Assembly (NCBI RefSeq): GCF_020520425.1
Contig: NC_079492.1
Coordinates: 117,153,157-117,217,156, forward strand
Direction: 5' to 3'
DNA: 64,000 nucleotides
From: Spinacia oleracea
Lineage: Eukaryota; Streptophyta; Magnoliopsida; Caryophyllales; Amaranthaceae
The translations under genes and the position numbers were made by a program. Shown in pieces: positions 12,261 through 24,259 of the stretch. The notes beneath the pieces were generated by a model that saw only the letters and a list, made by a program, of their open reading frames with translations, was not told where the DNA came from and ran no database searches. Positions within the stretch are counted from its first letter, which is position 1. Each line of letters begins with the position of its first letter.

Positions 12261-13130
12261 CTTAACCTGAGTCTCGGTTAAGAACGGCAATGATCTACGT
12301 TTCGCACGGTCATGAAACTGCAAGAAATCAGACGTAAAACTGCGCCTTTGCTGCCTCTAGTGCCCTCTCCCCCCTATCCAATTTTTACAGTGCGCTGGCT
12401 GGCTATTCACGGACTGGGTAGAAAAGAAGAACGAAACGAAGTGAGAGGCCGAAGGAGCGGGGGCGGGTTCCGGCGGTTGGTTGACACTACCCCCCGCGAG
12501 TTGGTTAAACCGCGGAATGCAAACATGGCAGATGGCACCTCTGGACCCAGAGGGGGATTGGGACCGGCGGCGGTAGCTCTGCCCTTGCTTGTTTTAAGGG
12601 CTCCAGGGATCTCCGGTTTTTGTTTGATAATGGGGGAAAGGGACGAAGACTAAGGTTCTGCTTTTCCAAAAACTTCGCCACTGAAGACCAACCCAATCTC
12701 GACGAAAAAAAGAAAAGCGCGCGGTTCGGGGTCACTTGAGTCAGCCGCCGGCGCCCGACAAGAGAAAGATGGGAAAGCATGAAAAAAGGCTTTACTTACA
12801 CAAAATTGTTGAAGAGCACAGCCATTTAGGTCCGATTCGGATCCCTCTGTTGTTTCCTTTTCCTCCCGCACCTTTTCTCTTTATCTTCAGCTTCAATTAC
12901 AGAGCATTCTGCTTCCCGGCGAAAAAAGATTCGTTCGAAACAAGATGAGAATAGATCTCGGTCAGGACGAGAGCAGTCGCTCATGCGAACCTTCCGTTGG
13001 TTACGCCCTTTAAGTGTTGGTTCTGATTCAAGTTCCGTGCTGCTCGCTACTCTCCGAGGCCAAGGACGGGGTCGAACCGTTTTCGTTTGTAACGAAGAAG
13101 AAGAAGTTCTCCTCCCTAAGTCTTAGTTGT

Positions 13131-14270
13131 CTTATCCATAGAATCGGTCCTAATACTTGGTGTCGTTCTGCAAGCTAAAAGGTTAAACCATATTGAGTCT
13201 CCCTTCCTAACATTTAAATCAATGAGCACCCATATGTAATTGTCATCCCTTGCTAGGAATCCACGGCCTCAATACTCTCCCTCACCAATAAAAAGAATAT
13301 GTTATGTATTTGCAAAATGGAAACAGTCACATTCTGGAAATCATTCCCCCATAGTCGCACAACCCCCAAAGTGAACCTAAGGTGTCAATACCATTAGCAA
13401 AAAAAAATTAATGGCCTCAAGGCTCAAGATCACATTGGGTCACGACTATCATAGTCCTCTCGAGCCACTCGCTCCTTTAAATACTCCTAAGTACGGACTA
13501 AAAGATTTTCCATGAATGCAACATGACCAACCATGAAAATACCCAAATCGGCATACCATAAGGCTACCATTGGGGTAAAGCAATACACGCTAAGAGAGAA
13601 GCCGCACTAATGATTCTAGTCTTGCAAAAATAAAAATTCGATCTCCCCAATTAACTACCTTGCCAACATTAAGCAAAATGGCGCATGACAAATGAACACC
13701 CAAGGGTTAAAATCTAAAGTGTCAACCAACGAAAGTTATGGTCCAATTAGCCTAAGTCTGAGAGTCGCTTGGTCAAGTATTATAGGCTTACGCCATGTCA
13801 TTATTTTGAGTCTAGGCCACCCCCTTGTATTCATACACGGGTTATAATCAGAAAGATTAATGAAAGTTTGAGTCTAAATCACAACTTCCAATTAAACCCC
13901 AGAAACTGGAATCTGAAAAGAAGCAAAAAATTATTTTCGATGTAATTCTTTCGTTAAAATTCGATAAGGTAAAAACAACATTTTGAATCTACGCTATTTG
14001 CACATTTTAAGAAATGACTAAATACGCTTGCAAAGTAAGACAATTTAAAGGTCCACCCTAGGCCTACTAAAATTAAAGGTCAACCCTAGGCCTACTAAAA
14101 TTAAAGGTCCACTATAGGCCTACTAAACGAGGCTCATTCAGTCTCGTCTCGTGACTCAAAGACCACAACCATATACCTTTTAGCCCAAATAAAAAAAACT
14201 ATGTTGAGGGGAGAAATCCCGAGCAAAAAGGAAAAAAATAGAAAGAGAAAAGGGAGAGCGAAAAGAGCAA
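13131..14270. other. Internal non-coding sequence of the 16-kb element
   Basis: No gag-pol-like reading frame or domain was seen. A 26-bp unit containing CTAGGCCTACTAAA is repeated three times at about 14050-14131. The rest is AT-rich with poly-A runs. Confidence 0.5.
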
Positions 14271-14356
14271 GCCATGAAATACTTAGCCCGTACCTCCCAA
14301 AGTGCGAAATTTACACAAGTAAAACGAAGGAAAAGAATCGAGTCAACCAATCCAAA

Positions 14357-14743
14357 TCATAAGATTCTACGATATCTACCCTTTCCAATCCTTATGATCT
14401 TAGACGCCTTCGCTCTGGGGTCCCTGTTCAGCTCATTTAACCCATCCATGTTCTCATTGCCATAACCCAAGAAACCATTACCTCGACTCTTGTTCCTGAA
14501 CTTGTCGTCAACCACAAACCACGCACGGCCATTGACACGTGCGTCATACCCATTATTTCCAAAACCGTCTCTTACATCACCATTAGCATAATGACCATAT
14601 AACTTGTTTGAATACATCCTGTTGATATACCCTTGAGCCGTCCTCATTAGCCTTGGTTGATGTAAACTCGTGACACTAGCTTGAGGCTGCAAATTGTGAG
14701 CCCTAGCAGATATAATCCTCATGCTTGACCAATACCTATACAA
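14357..14743 (-). pseudogene. Captured fragment of a YTH-domain (ECT-type) m6A-reader gene
   Basis: This 128-residue open segment closely resembles the region just before the YTH domain of plant ECT proteins (cytoplasmic readers of N6-methyladenosine in mRNA). Recognisable blocks in order are GYINRMYSNKLYGHY, NNGYDARVNGRAW, VVDDKFRN, GNGFLGYGNENMDGLNELNR and PRAKASK. The YTH domain itself (aromatic cage) is missing: after PRAKASK the frame runs into unrelated sequence and stops. It lies antisense within the interior of the LTR element, so it is a host exon fragment acquired by the element rather than a gene. Small changes such as NRDPRAKA where NRGPRAKG is typical suggest relaxed selection. 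The family call is from memory of ECT sequences. Confidence 0.75.
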
Positions 14744-14928
14744 ATTACCCTATCTCATTCAACCCATCTCTCAAACCGTCTTGAGTCACGAGTAAGGAAA
14801 AGAAGACTAATGAAAAGTACAAAAAGATAATAAATAATAAAAAAGAAACTTTGCAAAGCGCATCTAAAGTTAGTCTAAAAGAAAAGAAGCATTTAGCGCA
14901 CCAAAAAAAATCCGCCCAGAAGTCATTA

Positions 14929-14987
14929 TCAGCGCCCAGAGCTGGGCGCCGAAATCTTTAGCGCCCCAGCCTGGGCGCTGAATCTCT
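14929..14987 (+). repeat. Paired GC palindromes (internal copy 2)
   Basis: Two adjacent motifs, GCGCCCAGAGCTGGGCGCCG and GCGCCCCAGCCTGGGCGCTG, match the module in the LTRs. Confidence 0.8.
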
Positions 14988-14989
14988 TT

Positions 14990-17900
14990 GCTCGCCAAAT
15001 TTTGTCCTGAAGTGCTCGTCATTTTATCCGCATATGCACGGAAAAATAACGAACACTTGGAGGGGTACAGCACGTATTCAGATATACGTACCAAAAAATA
15101 CATGTAATCAAAAAAAATTATGTACTCAAAAAATATAAAACAAATTTTTGGCTTACGGCAAAGCGGCAGATTAAAATAATAATAAATTTCACTTATTCTA
15201 CCGTTTCAAATAATATGTTTCCACCTCAGAACATACTTGTTTAAAATCGGCATTCTATGAAACCATTTTCTAGGCTAAGAACTACGCAAGACCTGATTCC
15301 AAATTAAATCTATTTAAGGCGGATACGTAGGCAATCCATGATTCGGTCCAACCAATTTGCAAAAATATTAAAGCCTATGGAATAACAAGAATAAGAAATA
15401 GAGTCCCTTATTGAAATTTAATTACTTGCAATCCAAGTCGAAAGAAAAATTGAAAGCACGAAGAAGAATCCAAGTCATCAAGATGCAAAAATGAGCACCC
15501 ATCGAAAAATAATAAGGGCACGTACCCTTGCCAGAAGGAGCACTCACACCCCTAGGCACTTAGCCTAGACTCAAAAAAATCGCTTTGCCTCAATTGAATG
15601 GGGGCTAGCGCAAGCATCCATGACCTCTAAAGTACCCGACTTGACCCTCCCTAAAGCGAACTAACTCACTTAAAGACCTTCTTTTACCACTAGACATAGT
15701 CGTTCGCTTAAAGACCTTCTTTCACCCCTAGACACAGTCATATTCGCCAACAAGTAGTAAAGGCAGTAAGCTTGCAATGAAAAAGATTGTTCTACGGCGT
15801 CGCCCCATCGTTTCTTCGAACTCAGGGCACCCGTTCATAGTAATTCAAATGCTTGCTAATCCCCTTTGAAAAAAAAGAAACGGACATTGTGAATAAGACT
15901 TGGCACTTAACCAAGGCTCACCCTACTCAGACATATGACACGGGCATCTAAAATCGAAATCTGAAAGCATCATTAATGGGGAGACATAACAACAACTGGG
16001 GGCTAAAAATTGAAATGAAAGAGCTAGGGAAAGAACTAAGTATACCTTGACCTTTTGTGCAGACATACACCAAGTAAATCTAAGTCAATTTGAAAACGGT
16101 TTATATTCCCGCAATTCTGGAAAAGATGGCCCTAAAAGCCTAAAAGCATATGCCAAACGGGCACAAGTAATATCTTGACACCTGCACCCTGGCTTCCAGC
16201 AAATCCTTAGACAGCATTCCAAAAATCGTAACAGTATATAATCCTGTACGAACCTTTCTATAAGTCAACTTACCTAGGACACCTCGGGTTGTACACAGTA
16301 GGACTCGGATTTTAAATAATTTTCAAATGGTTTTCAAAGACTTTTTCGAACATAATAAAGTGTCGTTGGTTTAAGCTAAGTATGCGTTTATCTCGATGTT
16401 GCAAGTGAGTCAAAAGATTTCTAAATATGGTTATGGGTAAAGAAAGACACCTAACTTTTGGTCAAGGCACACTTCGACATGTGACTACCTTGACCATGGC
16501 AATGTCGCACAATACGACATTTACAAGAGAAGTAGCAAAATCACTACTCGAACATACCTCGCACTAAACGAGTCTGGTTCAAACTATTCATGATACATGT
16601 CACCATGAACGCATAAAAACGTATGCAAAGCATTATAGCACTAAGCCAATCCCGTAGCTACAATTGGGGGCTTGAGAAAAGCACTCTAAAAATGCTCGAA
16701 ATGACGATTTTATCGCAAATTCTCGACGCTAATGCTATACATACATCATAGGGGCATAATCCTAAGCTTTAATCGTGTAAAATGAACCTTAGAATGGCTA
16801 CAACCCCTCCCAAATTCTAAGCGCCACTTAGAATATATAAAGTCACCCCACTAACAAGGGAAACTGAAAAACGCGAGTCACCAAAACTCCGGTCAAACTA
16901 CTGCACATAACGCTCGCCCTACGAGCGTCCGGTACACAGTCTACATCGTTCCAAAGCAAAAGCGAAAGAAAAAAATCAAGAAAAAAGAACTGTCAAAATT
17001 CTGCCCAGAAATCATTTTCAACGCCCAAAGCTGGGCGCCGATATCTTTAACGCCCCAGCCTAGGCGCTGAATCTTTCTGCTGGCCAAGTTTTGCCCAGAT
17101 ATAAGAAGAAAGACACATCTATGAATCCTCGCATCGAACGAAGTAATAAACCATGTACGCCCACGCAGAAGGTGCTACACTTATTCGAGCACCTAAACGA
17201 GGCGTGATGAAGTACTCCAACGCAAGAAAATAATAATGATATCCCAACACCTGGAGGAATGTCCTAAGACACGATGCTGGGCCACACAAGCCTACGTCGC
17301 ACCGTAAGTTTAACCATCCCACAGTACCAGTCTAAAAAAGAGAATAAGGCATATTGTGCTAATGCGGGCACAACCAAGAACATGTGTAAAAGAGGCAAAG
17401 ACTACTTATCGCCCAAATTCAAAATGCAAGCCACACGACTTCCACATTAAGGATTGAAAGTAGAAAAACATTACCTGCCGCGGAAGGGATAGCTCGCACC
17501 TACACGAGCGGAACCCCAAGGCATCTTTCTCGAAAGAACCTACAAAAATCGTACGCCAAAAGGAAGCATCCCAACATGCATACTTGGGGGCTCCAAGCTA
17601 CGAAACAACCATAGAAAAATAAAAAAAATCTCGAAGCAAATGTTTAAACAATCGAAAAGGCACGATGCTTGAGCCCACTTCATGAATGGACCTGAACCCT
17701 ATCAAGATTCTAAGCAAACTATTCAAAATCAGTCATTGCTCAAAAAAAAATGATTCAAGCAAACTGATTAATGGACTGCACACAACGGCCATTCCATGAG
17801 CGCTCGTTCGCACATACATATCATCATTCTAAGTATCGAACATTCACGAACACGTTCAAAAAGAAAAATATACAACAACAAGAGCGGTCAAAGTCTTACG

Positions 17901-18160
17901 CCTCAAGGTATGTTCCTCGGACCATAAAGACTCGCCCAACTATCGCAATAATTGTACGCCTTAAGAGCAAAAGTTCCATAAAATAATCGCCCCAAAGCGA
18001 CAAGTACCGTACTCCACCAGTCGGCTACGGCTTCTCAAGAAAATCATCACGTTCTAAAAACAAAGAAAAAACAAAAGAAAAGAGAATACATAGAACTTCC
18101 AAGTGAAATAAACGAATGAACAAGAGGCCAGCTGTGTCATCAAAAGACCAGCCCAAACAA
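14990..18160. other. Internal non-coding sequence with repeated PPT-like words
   Basis: No coding region is supported. TGGGGGCT words, like the element's own polypurine tract, occur near 15597, 15989, 16663 and 17580. A short duplication (TTAAAGACCTTCTTT...CTAGACA) lies near 15670-15730. This may represent degenerate repeats of the 3' untranslated region. Confidence 0.45.
17009..17075 (+). repeat. Paired GC palindromes (internal copy 3)
   Basis: CGCCCAAAGCTGGGCGCCG and CGCCCCAGCCTAGGCGCTG form the same two-hairpin module. Its flanks (CATTTTCAA before, CTGCTGGCC after) also match the copy at 14.93 kb. Confidence 0.8.
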
Positions 18161-18163
18161 CAC

Positions 18164-18222
18164 TTTCAACGCCCCACCTGGGCGTGAACTATTTCAACGC
18201 CCAGGCCTGGGCGCCGAAAATG
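18164..18222 (+). repeat. Paired GC palindromes (internal copy 4)
   Basis: CGCCCCACCTGGGCGTG and CGCCCAGGCCTGGGCGCCG form the same module. It lies just upstream of the nested solo LTR. Confidence 0.75.
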
Positions 18223-18269
18223 AACCCAGGCTCAAAAAAGGCCCTAACTTCTAGCGAGCCCTGCCATAC

Positions 18270-20894
18270 TGTAACGCCCCGACCTCTAATTCAATTATTA
18301 AAGCATAATTAGCAGCGGAATTAACCTAATTTGGTCGGGACATTACCTGCCGTAACTCCCTATTGGGAATTACAAGGAAACCATCAATCATAAGCTATTA
18401 AATCCCAAAAGTTATTATAATAATTCTTTATATTACCGAAATAAAAGTACATAACTTACTAAGAGTCTTTAATTAAACTATTAAAACATTAAACATAAAC
18501 TAAGTGAATATTATTCAAGTGAAATTCCTCGCCACTACTCGTCTCCATTGATCCCCCGCAGTACCTAAAACAGAAAACAAAACGGTGAGCCGAAGACTCA
18601 GTAACGAACTATTCTAGCAACGTAAATTCATTTCAATTCATTTTATTTAATAACACAGGGAGAATATATTAATTTAAAACATTTTATAAAGTCCTTTATT
18701 TAATTCATTCATAACTTTTGGGTGCACATGCTAGCCGTGGCAAGTATGACATGGTGGAACGTCTTCCACGATGGACCGCTGTCCATAAAACATGGGGCCT
18801 TGGCCCGATAACATGAGAGCCTTGGCTCAATGGGCGGATGCCCCATGGGTACATGCATGACCGAGAATCGTAACCTGTGAACATATACTGCCAAACGGAC
18901 TAGGAATTTCACTTTCATTTATCATGTTTCGTTTAATTTTACATTTTAGCCTTTTTACTTCAGTAGAAGTAACATAATTCCTTTAGATCATGAGATCATG
19001 ATAAAACATCATTTAGATCCTGGGATCAATAAAATATCATTTCTTTCCTGGCATCATAGAAACATCATTTCATTCATGGTTTCTTATAAAGATCGTTTTA
19101 TAAGAATTTCAATCAATCATATTATAATAAATAATCCAATCAAATCACATTTCATTTCCCGCAATTCATAAAACATGTCAAAATATTCAATTCGTAAATA
19201 AATCATAACATTGTAATTTCATAAACGCATTTATAAGGGAATTGCGGGTACTAGCAATAGCCGTTACCTTAATTCCGCGTTACGTTAAGCTTTGTTCTTG
19301 GTTCGTTCTTTTTGAGCTCCGAGTCCGAATTCTTTCAAAAGATTAAATTATTGAATTAATATATAAAATGATAAATATTTTAGAATTAATATTGAAACGA
19401 TTAATATTTTCCAAATAATTTATTAGTTTATAATTTATAAATTAATTAAGTATTTAAATAAATCGTATAATTAAATTCATGTTTTTGGAAAAGTTTTAAA
19501 TCTAGAATAATCATCAAATTTATTTGTATAACAATATTAGAATAAATAAGTATAATAATTTTACATACTAAGTAAAACATAATAGTGAAATATATCAACA
19601 ATATTAGAGTAAAGAAATTTGGGCCAAGATGGTAGTTGGGCTTACTTGGATTGTGGAATAAAAACCAAGCCCCAAAATAGGAACTTGGTTCCTAAAACCT
19701 TACGTACACACGCACAACAGAGAAAGCAGGGGGGGAAGGCAGCAACAGGGGCACGACAGAGGGAGGAGAGAAACGGGAGGGCTGAGAGGTGGACGGTAAC
19801 GGAGAAGGCGTCGTGGCTAGGTGCGCAAGAAAGGGGCGGCTGAGTGGTGGTGGTTGTGGCGGCTGCGCGGTTTGCGCGGAAGGAGGAGGCAGGGGCTGGG
19901 CGCGAAGGTGAAGGACGACGAAGGGAGATGTGGTGGTTCTGGGCTGTTTGCGGTCGCCGGAGAAATAAGCCGGTGGTGGTGGCGGTAAGTGGTGGTGGCA
20001 GTAGGTGGCAAGAGTGGTGGTGGTGGTTTAATTTAAAAATTACAGTAAAGGTGAAAATTTTTATGGATTTCAATGGTGAAAATTGAAATTGATTGTTAAT
20101 CTGATTTGTGTTGCATTTGGGCTGATTGAGCAGCTATTTATAGTTGTAATGGGGCTCCATGGATGCAACAACTCAGCTTGATTGCATTGACAAGTGGAAG
20201 AGATTGAATCAAGGAAATTGATGAGTAAGATGAGCTATTCTAGTTCTAGATTTCCAGATATTGAAGTAGGTTTGATGAGTAAGGTTTGAATTGCAATGTG
20301 GTGGTGACAAGTAGATTGAGTTGCCTTGAAGTGGTGACAAGTAGAAAGTAGTTTGACTCCATGGCCAAAATGGCGTGAGGAAGAAGAAGAGAAAAGAGAA
20401 ACTGACTTGTTTCATTTAGGTGTTAGTAAGGGTAATTTCGTAATTTTGAGCTAATTTTAGAATTTAATTACTATTAACTAAAATTAAAATAATGATTTGG
20501 CTAAATTAATTTCCGAAAATAATTTTATAAAGTGCAAGTAATTGAATTTATTTTCCGAATAAGTCGTTAACGAAAACGTACGAAATATTTAAAACGTAAT
20601 TATTCTTGAAAATACGATATTACTATAATCTGAAAAATAAATCGTGAAATAAAACTTTTGTAAAATAGGTTTAGTTTTCGAATAAAGATAAGAACGTTTC
20701 GGAATTATTTAAAATCCGAAAATATTAAGATTTAAGCTTGTAAATATGAAATTAAATTATAAAAATTAAAAATTCAAGCGAAATAAAACTTCGTTAATTA
20801 AAATAAAGTTCGAATTTAGGATTTAAAACGATTTTAAACTAAATAAAAATACTTAAGCATAATTAATCGAGTTTTAAAAATTCGAGGTATTACA
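18270..20894 (-). mobile_element. Nested 2.6-kb solo LTR (copy A)
   Basis: Begins TGTAACGCCCCGACC and ends GAGGTATTACA, flanked by a perfect 5-bp duplication CATAC (18265-18269 and 20895-20899). TG...CA ends plus a 5-bp TSD fit an LTR, and no internal domain or second LTR is present, so it is best read as a solo LTR. Its reverse complement matches copy B at 56097-61953. A Pro/His-rich open frame on the minus strand (19642-20073) sits in a (CCA)n-rich stretch and is probably not a gene. Confidence 0.82.
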
Positions 20895-21446
20895 CATACT
20901 CATTCGACTTGAAAATTGCCGAAAGTCGCACCTCACGACTTTGTCAAAGTAGCACACCACTACAAAGATCGCTCGCACTTACGAGCACGATCCCAAACAC
21001 GATCAAAGACATTACAAAATGCGTAGGAACCTCTTTGACAAAAATGACCGTCAAGCACGAGTGCTTGGGGGCTCGAAAGAAAATATATATTTCAAAAGAA
21101 AGTGTGCAAAGTTAAAACGGTATTCCCAGACTACACTGTACGAAGTCCCGTGTTTGGATAACCTCAAAAGATAAAAACGGATTACGACCTCAAGACAAAG
21201 GTCGTCGTTGATACTTATACATAGTCCCCTAATCAAGGACCCAGGTAATGGCAAAATTGAGCCATAAAGACTAGCTCAAAACCATGAAAGAAGATGACCA
21301 CAAGACAATGGTCCGTCTATGCACGTTGTCAACCCACATTCAGGTTGCAACTAAATCCGAGCATCCCTCGAAAGAATTCGCTCCTGCAAGAATGAATGAA
21401 AAGAAATTCTCAAGAGAAATCACAAGAAAAAAAATGAAATAGGGAC

Positions 21447-21950
21447 TTGTCCACCTCAATCAGGCAAGACCGCGGCACGCGAATCCCAAATCAAAAAAAA
21501 AACGAATTCAGGTTCGCTCACCTCCAGCGAGCGGGGCGTCCACCCTTAGCGGACAGGGCTCGCCCACCTTCAGCGGGCGGGGTCTGCGTCACTAGCCGCG
21601 CAGGTCCTCAGTTTTCGAAAAATAAAGTCTTCAAATTCAAAATAGCCATCTTCAGCCGGCGGGGTCTACGTCACAAACCACGTAGGTCCTTATTTTCAAA
21701 AAAGCAAAATAAATTTCAAAATAGATTCGTCCACTTCTATCGGACGGGGTGTCCACCCTCAGCGGATAAGGTTCGCCATCTTCAGCCGGCGGGGTCTACG
21801 TCACAAACCGTGTAGGTCCTTATTTTCAAAACATCAAAACAGATTCGTCCACTTCTATCGGACGGGGCGTCCACCCTCAGCGGACAGGCTCGCCCACCTT
21901 CAGCGGGCGGGGTCTGCGTCACTAACCGCGCAGGTCCTTAGTCGCTGCAG
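21447..21950 (+). repeat. GC-rich tandem minisatellite
   Basis: Units containing GGGGTCTACGTCACAAACC, GCGTCCACCCTCAGCGGA and TTCAGCGGGCGGGGTCTGCG recur with variable spacing. An ORF that spans the array is a by-product of the repeat. Confidence 0.75.
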
Positions 21951-22184
21951 CGATAACCTTTTTCGGTTTTCCCTTTTTCCAAAAATTAAAGGATTGGTTT
22001 TCCGTTTTTCCAAAAAAGAACGATGTGCTGGATTTTCCTTCGTTTTACGTCCTGTAAAAACAAGGGGGTTTTCTCGTTTAGCTAGCCCTGAAAATGAGAA
22101 TCTTTAAAAACGTTTTACCTCGTGATTGGGCTTGGCCAGGCCCAATTACACTTTACAGCTTTAATTTCGAAAACATCTGTAGCT

Positions 22185-22300
22185 ACTCCCAATGACAAAG
22201 TGAGGGAGTTTCTACGCACCTTTAGATCCTTCCAATGACAAAGTGAGGAAGTTTCTATACTATCAGTTGACAAATCCCAATGACACATGAGGGATATGTC
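22185..22300 (+). repeat. Short repeat CCAATGACAAAGTGAGG
   Basis: CCAATGACAAAGTGAGGGAG and a near copy occur in tandem here, followed by a third, more divergent copy (CCAATGACACATGAGGG), within the element's 3' region. Confidence 0.6.
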
Positions 22301-22443
22301 GACACTTCAAGTGATGACCCTTAAGTCAAATGTTATCACTCGGGGGCTCGTGAGACCCTCGCAAAACAGGTCACATACACCATGGCTTGTGTGACGCACT
22401 CCGTCTAATACTTTGACCATCGTCTTACTCTAAGACTCAGTCA

Positions 22444-22457
22444 AAGTGGGGGCTAAC
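22444..22457 (+). promoter_or_regulatory. Polypurine tract
   Basis: AAGTGGGGGCTAAC directly precedes the 3' LTR and is the expected plus-strand primer. Related TGGGGGCT words recur through the interior. Confidence 0.75.
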
Positions 22458-23921
22458 TGTAGACACCTACTTCTGTCCCCGTTCCCGCAAGGGAAAGGTT
22501 CGATGATGAAAGCGTAAATCTCCACTTGACAACGCATCTCCTATAAAATAAACGAATCTCGATTCCCCATTTCATTTCACCCGAAACCTGCTATTTATGA
22601 AAACCTGCTAAAAATAGTAACTGTCGTAAAAGGTAGCTTCTAAAAGTGGCAAATCATAAAAGATAGAAACCTGTCAGAATTAGGTGTTGCATTCCAACAT
22701 AAATCCTAAATGAGATAGAAAACTGCGAGAATCCTATTCCTAATATGATTCGGAAGTAAGAGTTACGTATTAATTGAAATCCTAACGAGCCTAGAGTTCG
22801 TAACGGGCCCAGACGCATTCCGTCATAAAATTGATACGCGCTAAAAGACTCGAATCAATCTCAAACTCTACGGATTTCAGGAATCCGAATCTGACCAAAG
22901 AATTCTGCCATACCCTATTTTCAACGCCCAGTCCTGGGCGCCGAAAATTCCAGCCCCCAGAGCTGGGCGCCGAAAATACCTGGGACGGATTCTTTTCCTA
23001 ATCCGTTTCGTATTCAAATTCCTGAAAAACTATCTTTCTACGCCACTTATTCCTATAAATAGACCCCTAAAACCGACGTGAAAAGGACACACAACAACAC
23101 ACAATTATATTCAGAGTATTGACTCCAACCCTTAGCCTAAGTCTCTCGCTGCGAAACTGTTCAAGCGTTCTGTCGCAATCGATCCATAAATCAAACATAA
23201 CGTATCCTGTCCCATAATTGAGATTCGTTAAATAAAAAGGAGAAATAGCAAAGTCAAAGTGGTTAGTTTTCTGAGAACCGTGACGCACCTCTCAAAGGTG
23301 CGTCGTAATGTGTCCCTTTTCGATGATTTAACTGCTTTCCTCGCCCTTTTTATGAACTGTTAAACTAACCTAATCTGATTGTTTTATCACGCCTAACAAA
23401 TATAATATTTTTGGGAAATCGGATTATCATGCTAGGTCCCTTAATGCTACTTAAATCAGATAATCACGATCGAATTAGTGTTATATGTTGCATATTGCTA
23501 AAATCAACTCAGATTAGTTTAATAGTTAATGCATGTCCCTTCAATTATTTATGCTGAGCTAGTAAGGATATCCTGCCTCTGGAATTATCGACGAGCGAAG
23601 TACTCCTCTCGGTAGTTACAGTCCCCCGAACCCTCAATCTCTACCTTGCGGGTGTATATTGAGAGATCCCCACACCAGGGATCACAAGGGAACCTATGGC
23701 CGTCGTGGTCAAACATAATTGCACTCCCTTTATGTCACGATAACCGGGTTTTGTCAGTTTTTCTCATTGTTGTTAAAAACTGAATGGCGACTCCTATATT
23801 ACTAGTCAATTGGGTGTATACTCACAGGAAATCCAATTACACTTGATTGAATAAAAAGAATCGTCACACCCACGAGGGACAAGGTCACGCATTAGTCTCG
23901 CGCTTTTTCGACCCCCTCACA
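22458..23921 (+). repeat. 3' LTR of the 16-kb element
   Basis: The same length (1464 bp) as the 5' LTR, with about 20 substitutions and no obvious indel. It ends CCCCCTCACA and is followed by the target duplication ATACC. Confidence 0.92.
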
Positions 23922-23964
23922 ATACCCGAACTATCCAAACCAAATTACCTGAACTTATCTTCAC

Positions 23965-24106
23965 CAGAAACCGAATGAACCGGAACCAAATTGCATATCT
24001 GACCATCACAATGTAATTTGTAAAAGTTTACGATCGCAATTTAAAGAACTATTCATGTCTTTTAATTGAAAACATCGTGCTTACATGGATTATTATCTAG
24101 TGGAAA
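23965..24106 (+). pseudogene. Relic of an extensin-like promoter
   Basis: AAAGAACTATTCATGTCTTT, TCGTGCTTACATGG and surrounding words match the upstream regions of both extensin-like genes. No coding part follows. It marks a third, degraded copy of the local duplication. Confidence 0.75.
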
Positions 24107-24259
24107 TACATGTAATATATATATATATATATAGTAGGCAAAAGGTAAAGGAAAATAGTAGACAAAAGGTAAATAAGGGTAGATTCCACGATGGATAATG
24201 TTTAGAACGAAGTCGCCAGTCAATATCAAGGATGGATTGCAAATAGACGCAAATTTTTG

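Larger units (their letters stand above)
10570..13130. other. Mitochondrial-derived mosaic insertion (NUMT) inside the LTR element
   Basis: This segment is far more GC-rich and non-repetitive than its surroundings. It contains conserved pieces of plant mitochondrial ribosomal RNA genes: an antisense large-subunit piece near 11570-11620 and a sense small-subunit piece near 12196-12260. The two pieces are in opposite orientations with unrelated sequence between, so the insert is rearranged. A short block (TTTAGCGAGTCAACAAAAGC) occurs twice, near 11140 and 11510. Overlapping ORFs of 60-130 residues on both strands look like the chimeric ORFs common in plant mitochondrial intergenic DNA; none is a recognised gene. 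Exact edges are estimated from composition. Confidence 0.72.
7863..23921 (+). mobile_element. 16-kb LTR retrotransposon without gag-pol, carrying captured DNA
   Basis: The element is bounded by two 1464-bp LTRs (7863-9326 and 22458-23921), each TG...CA, with a perfect 5-bp duplication ATACC (7858-7862 and 23922-23926). A primer-binding site starts one base after the left LTR and a polypurine tract abuts the right LTR. About 20 differences were counted by eye between the LTRs (about 1.4%), so the insertion is fairly recent. In 13 kb of interior no gag, protease, reverse transcriptase or integrase was recognised, so it is a non-autonomous derivative that must have been mobilised in trans. The PBS resembles the tRNA-Arg-type site of Ogre/Tat Ty3-gypsy elements; this family placement is inference. 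The interior contains mitochondrial DNA, a YTH-gene fragment and a nested solo LTR. Confidence 0.9.

Noticed and set aside
10525-12948. Overlapping 60-130-residue ORFs on both strands
   Set aside because: They lie in rearranged mitochondrial-like DNA and show no recognised protein.
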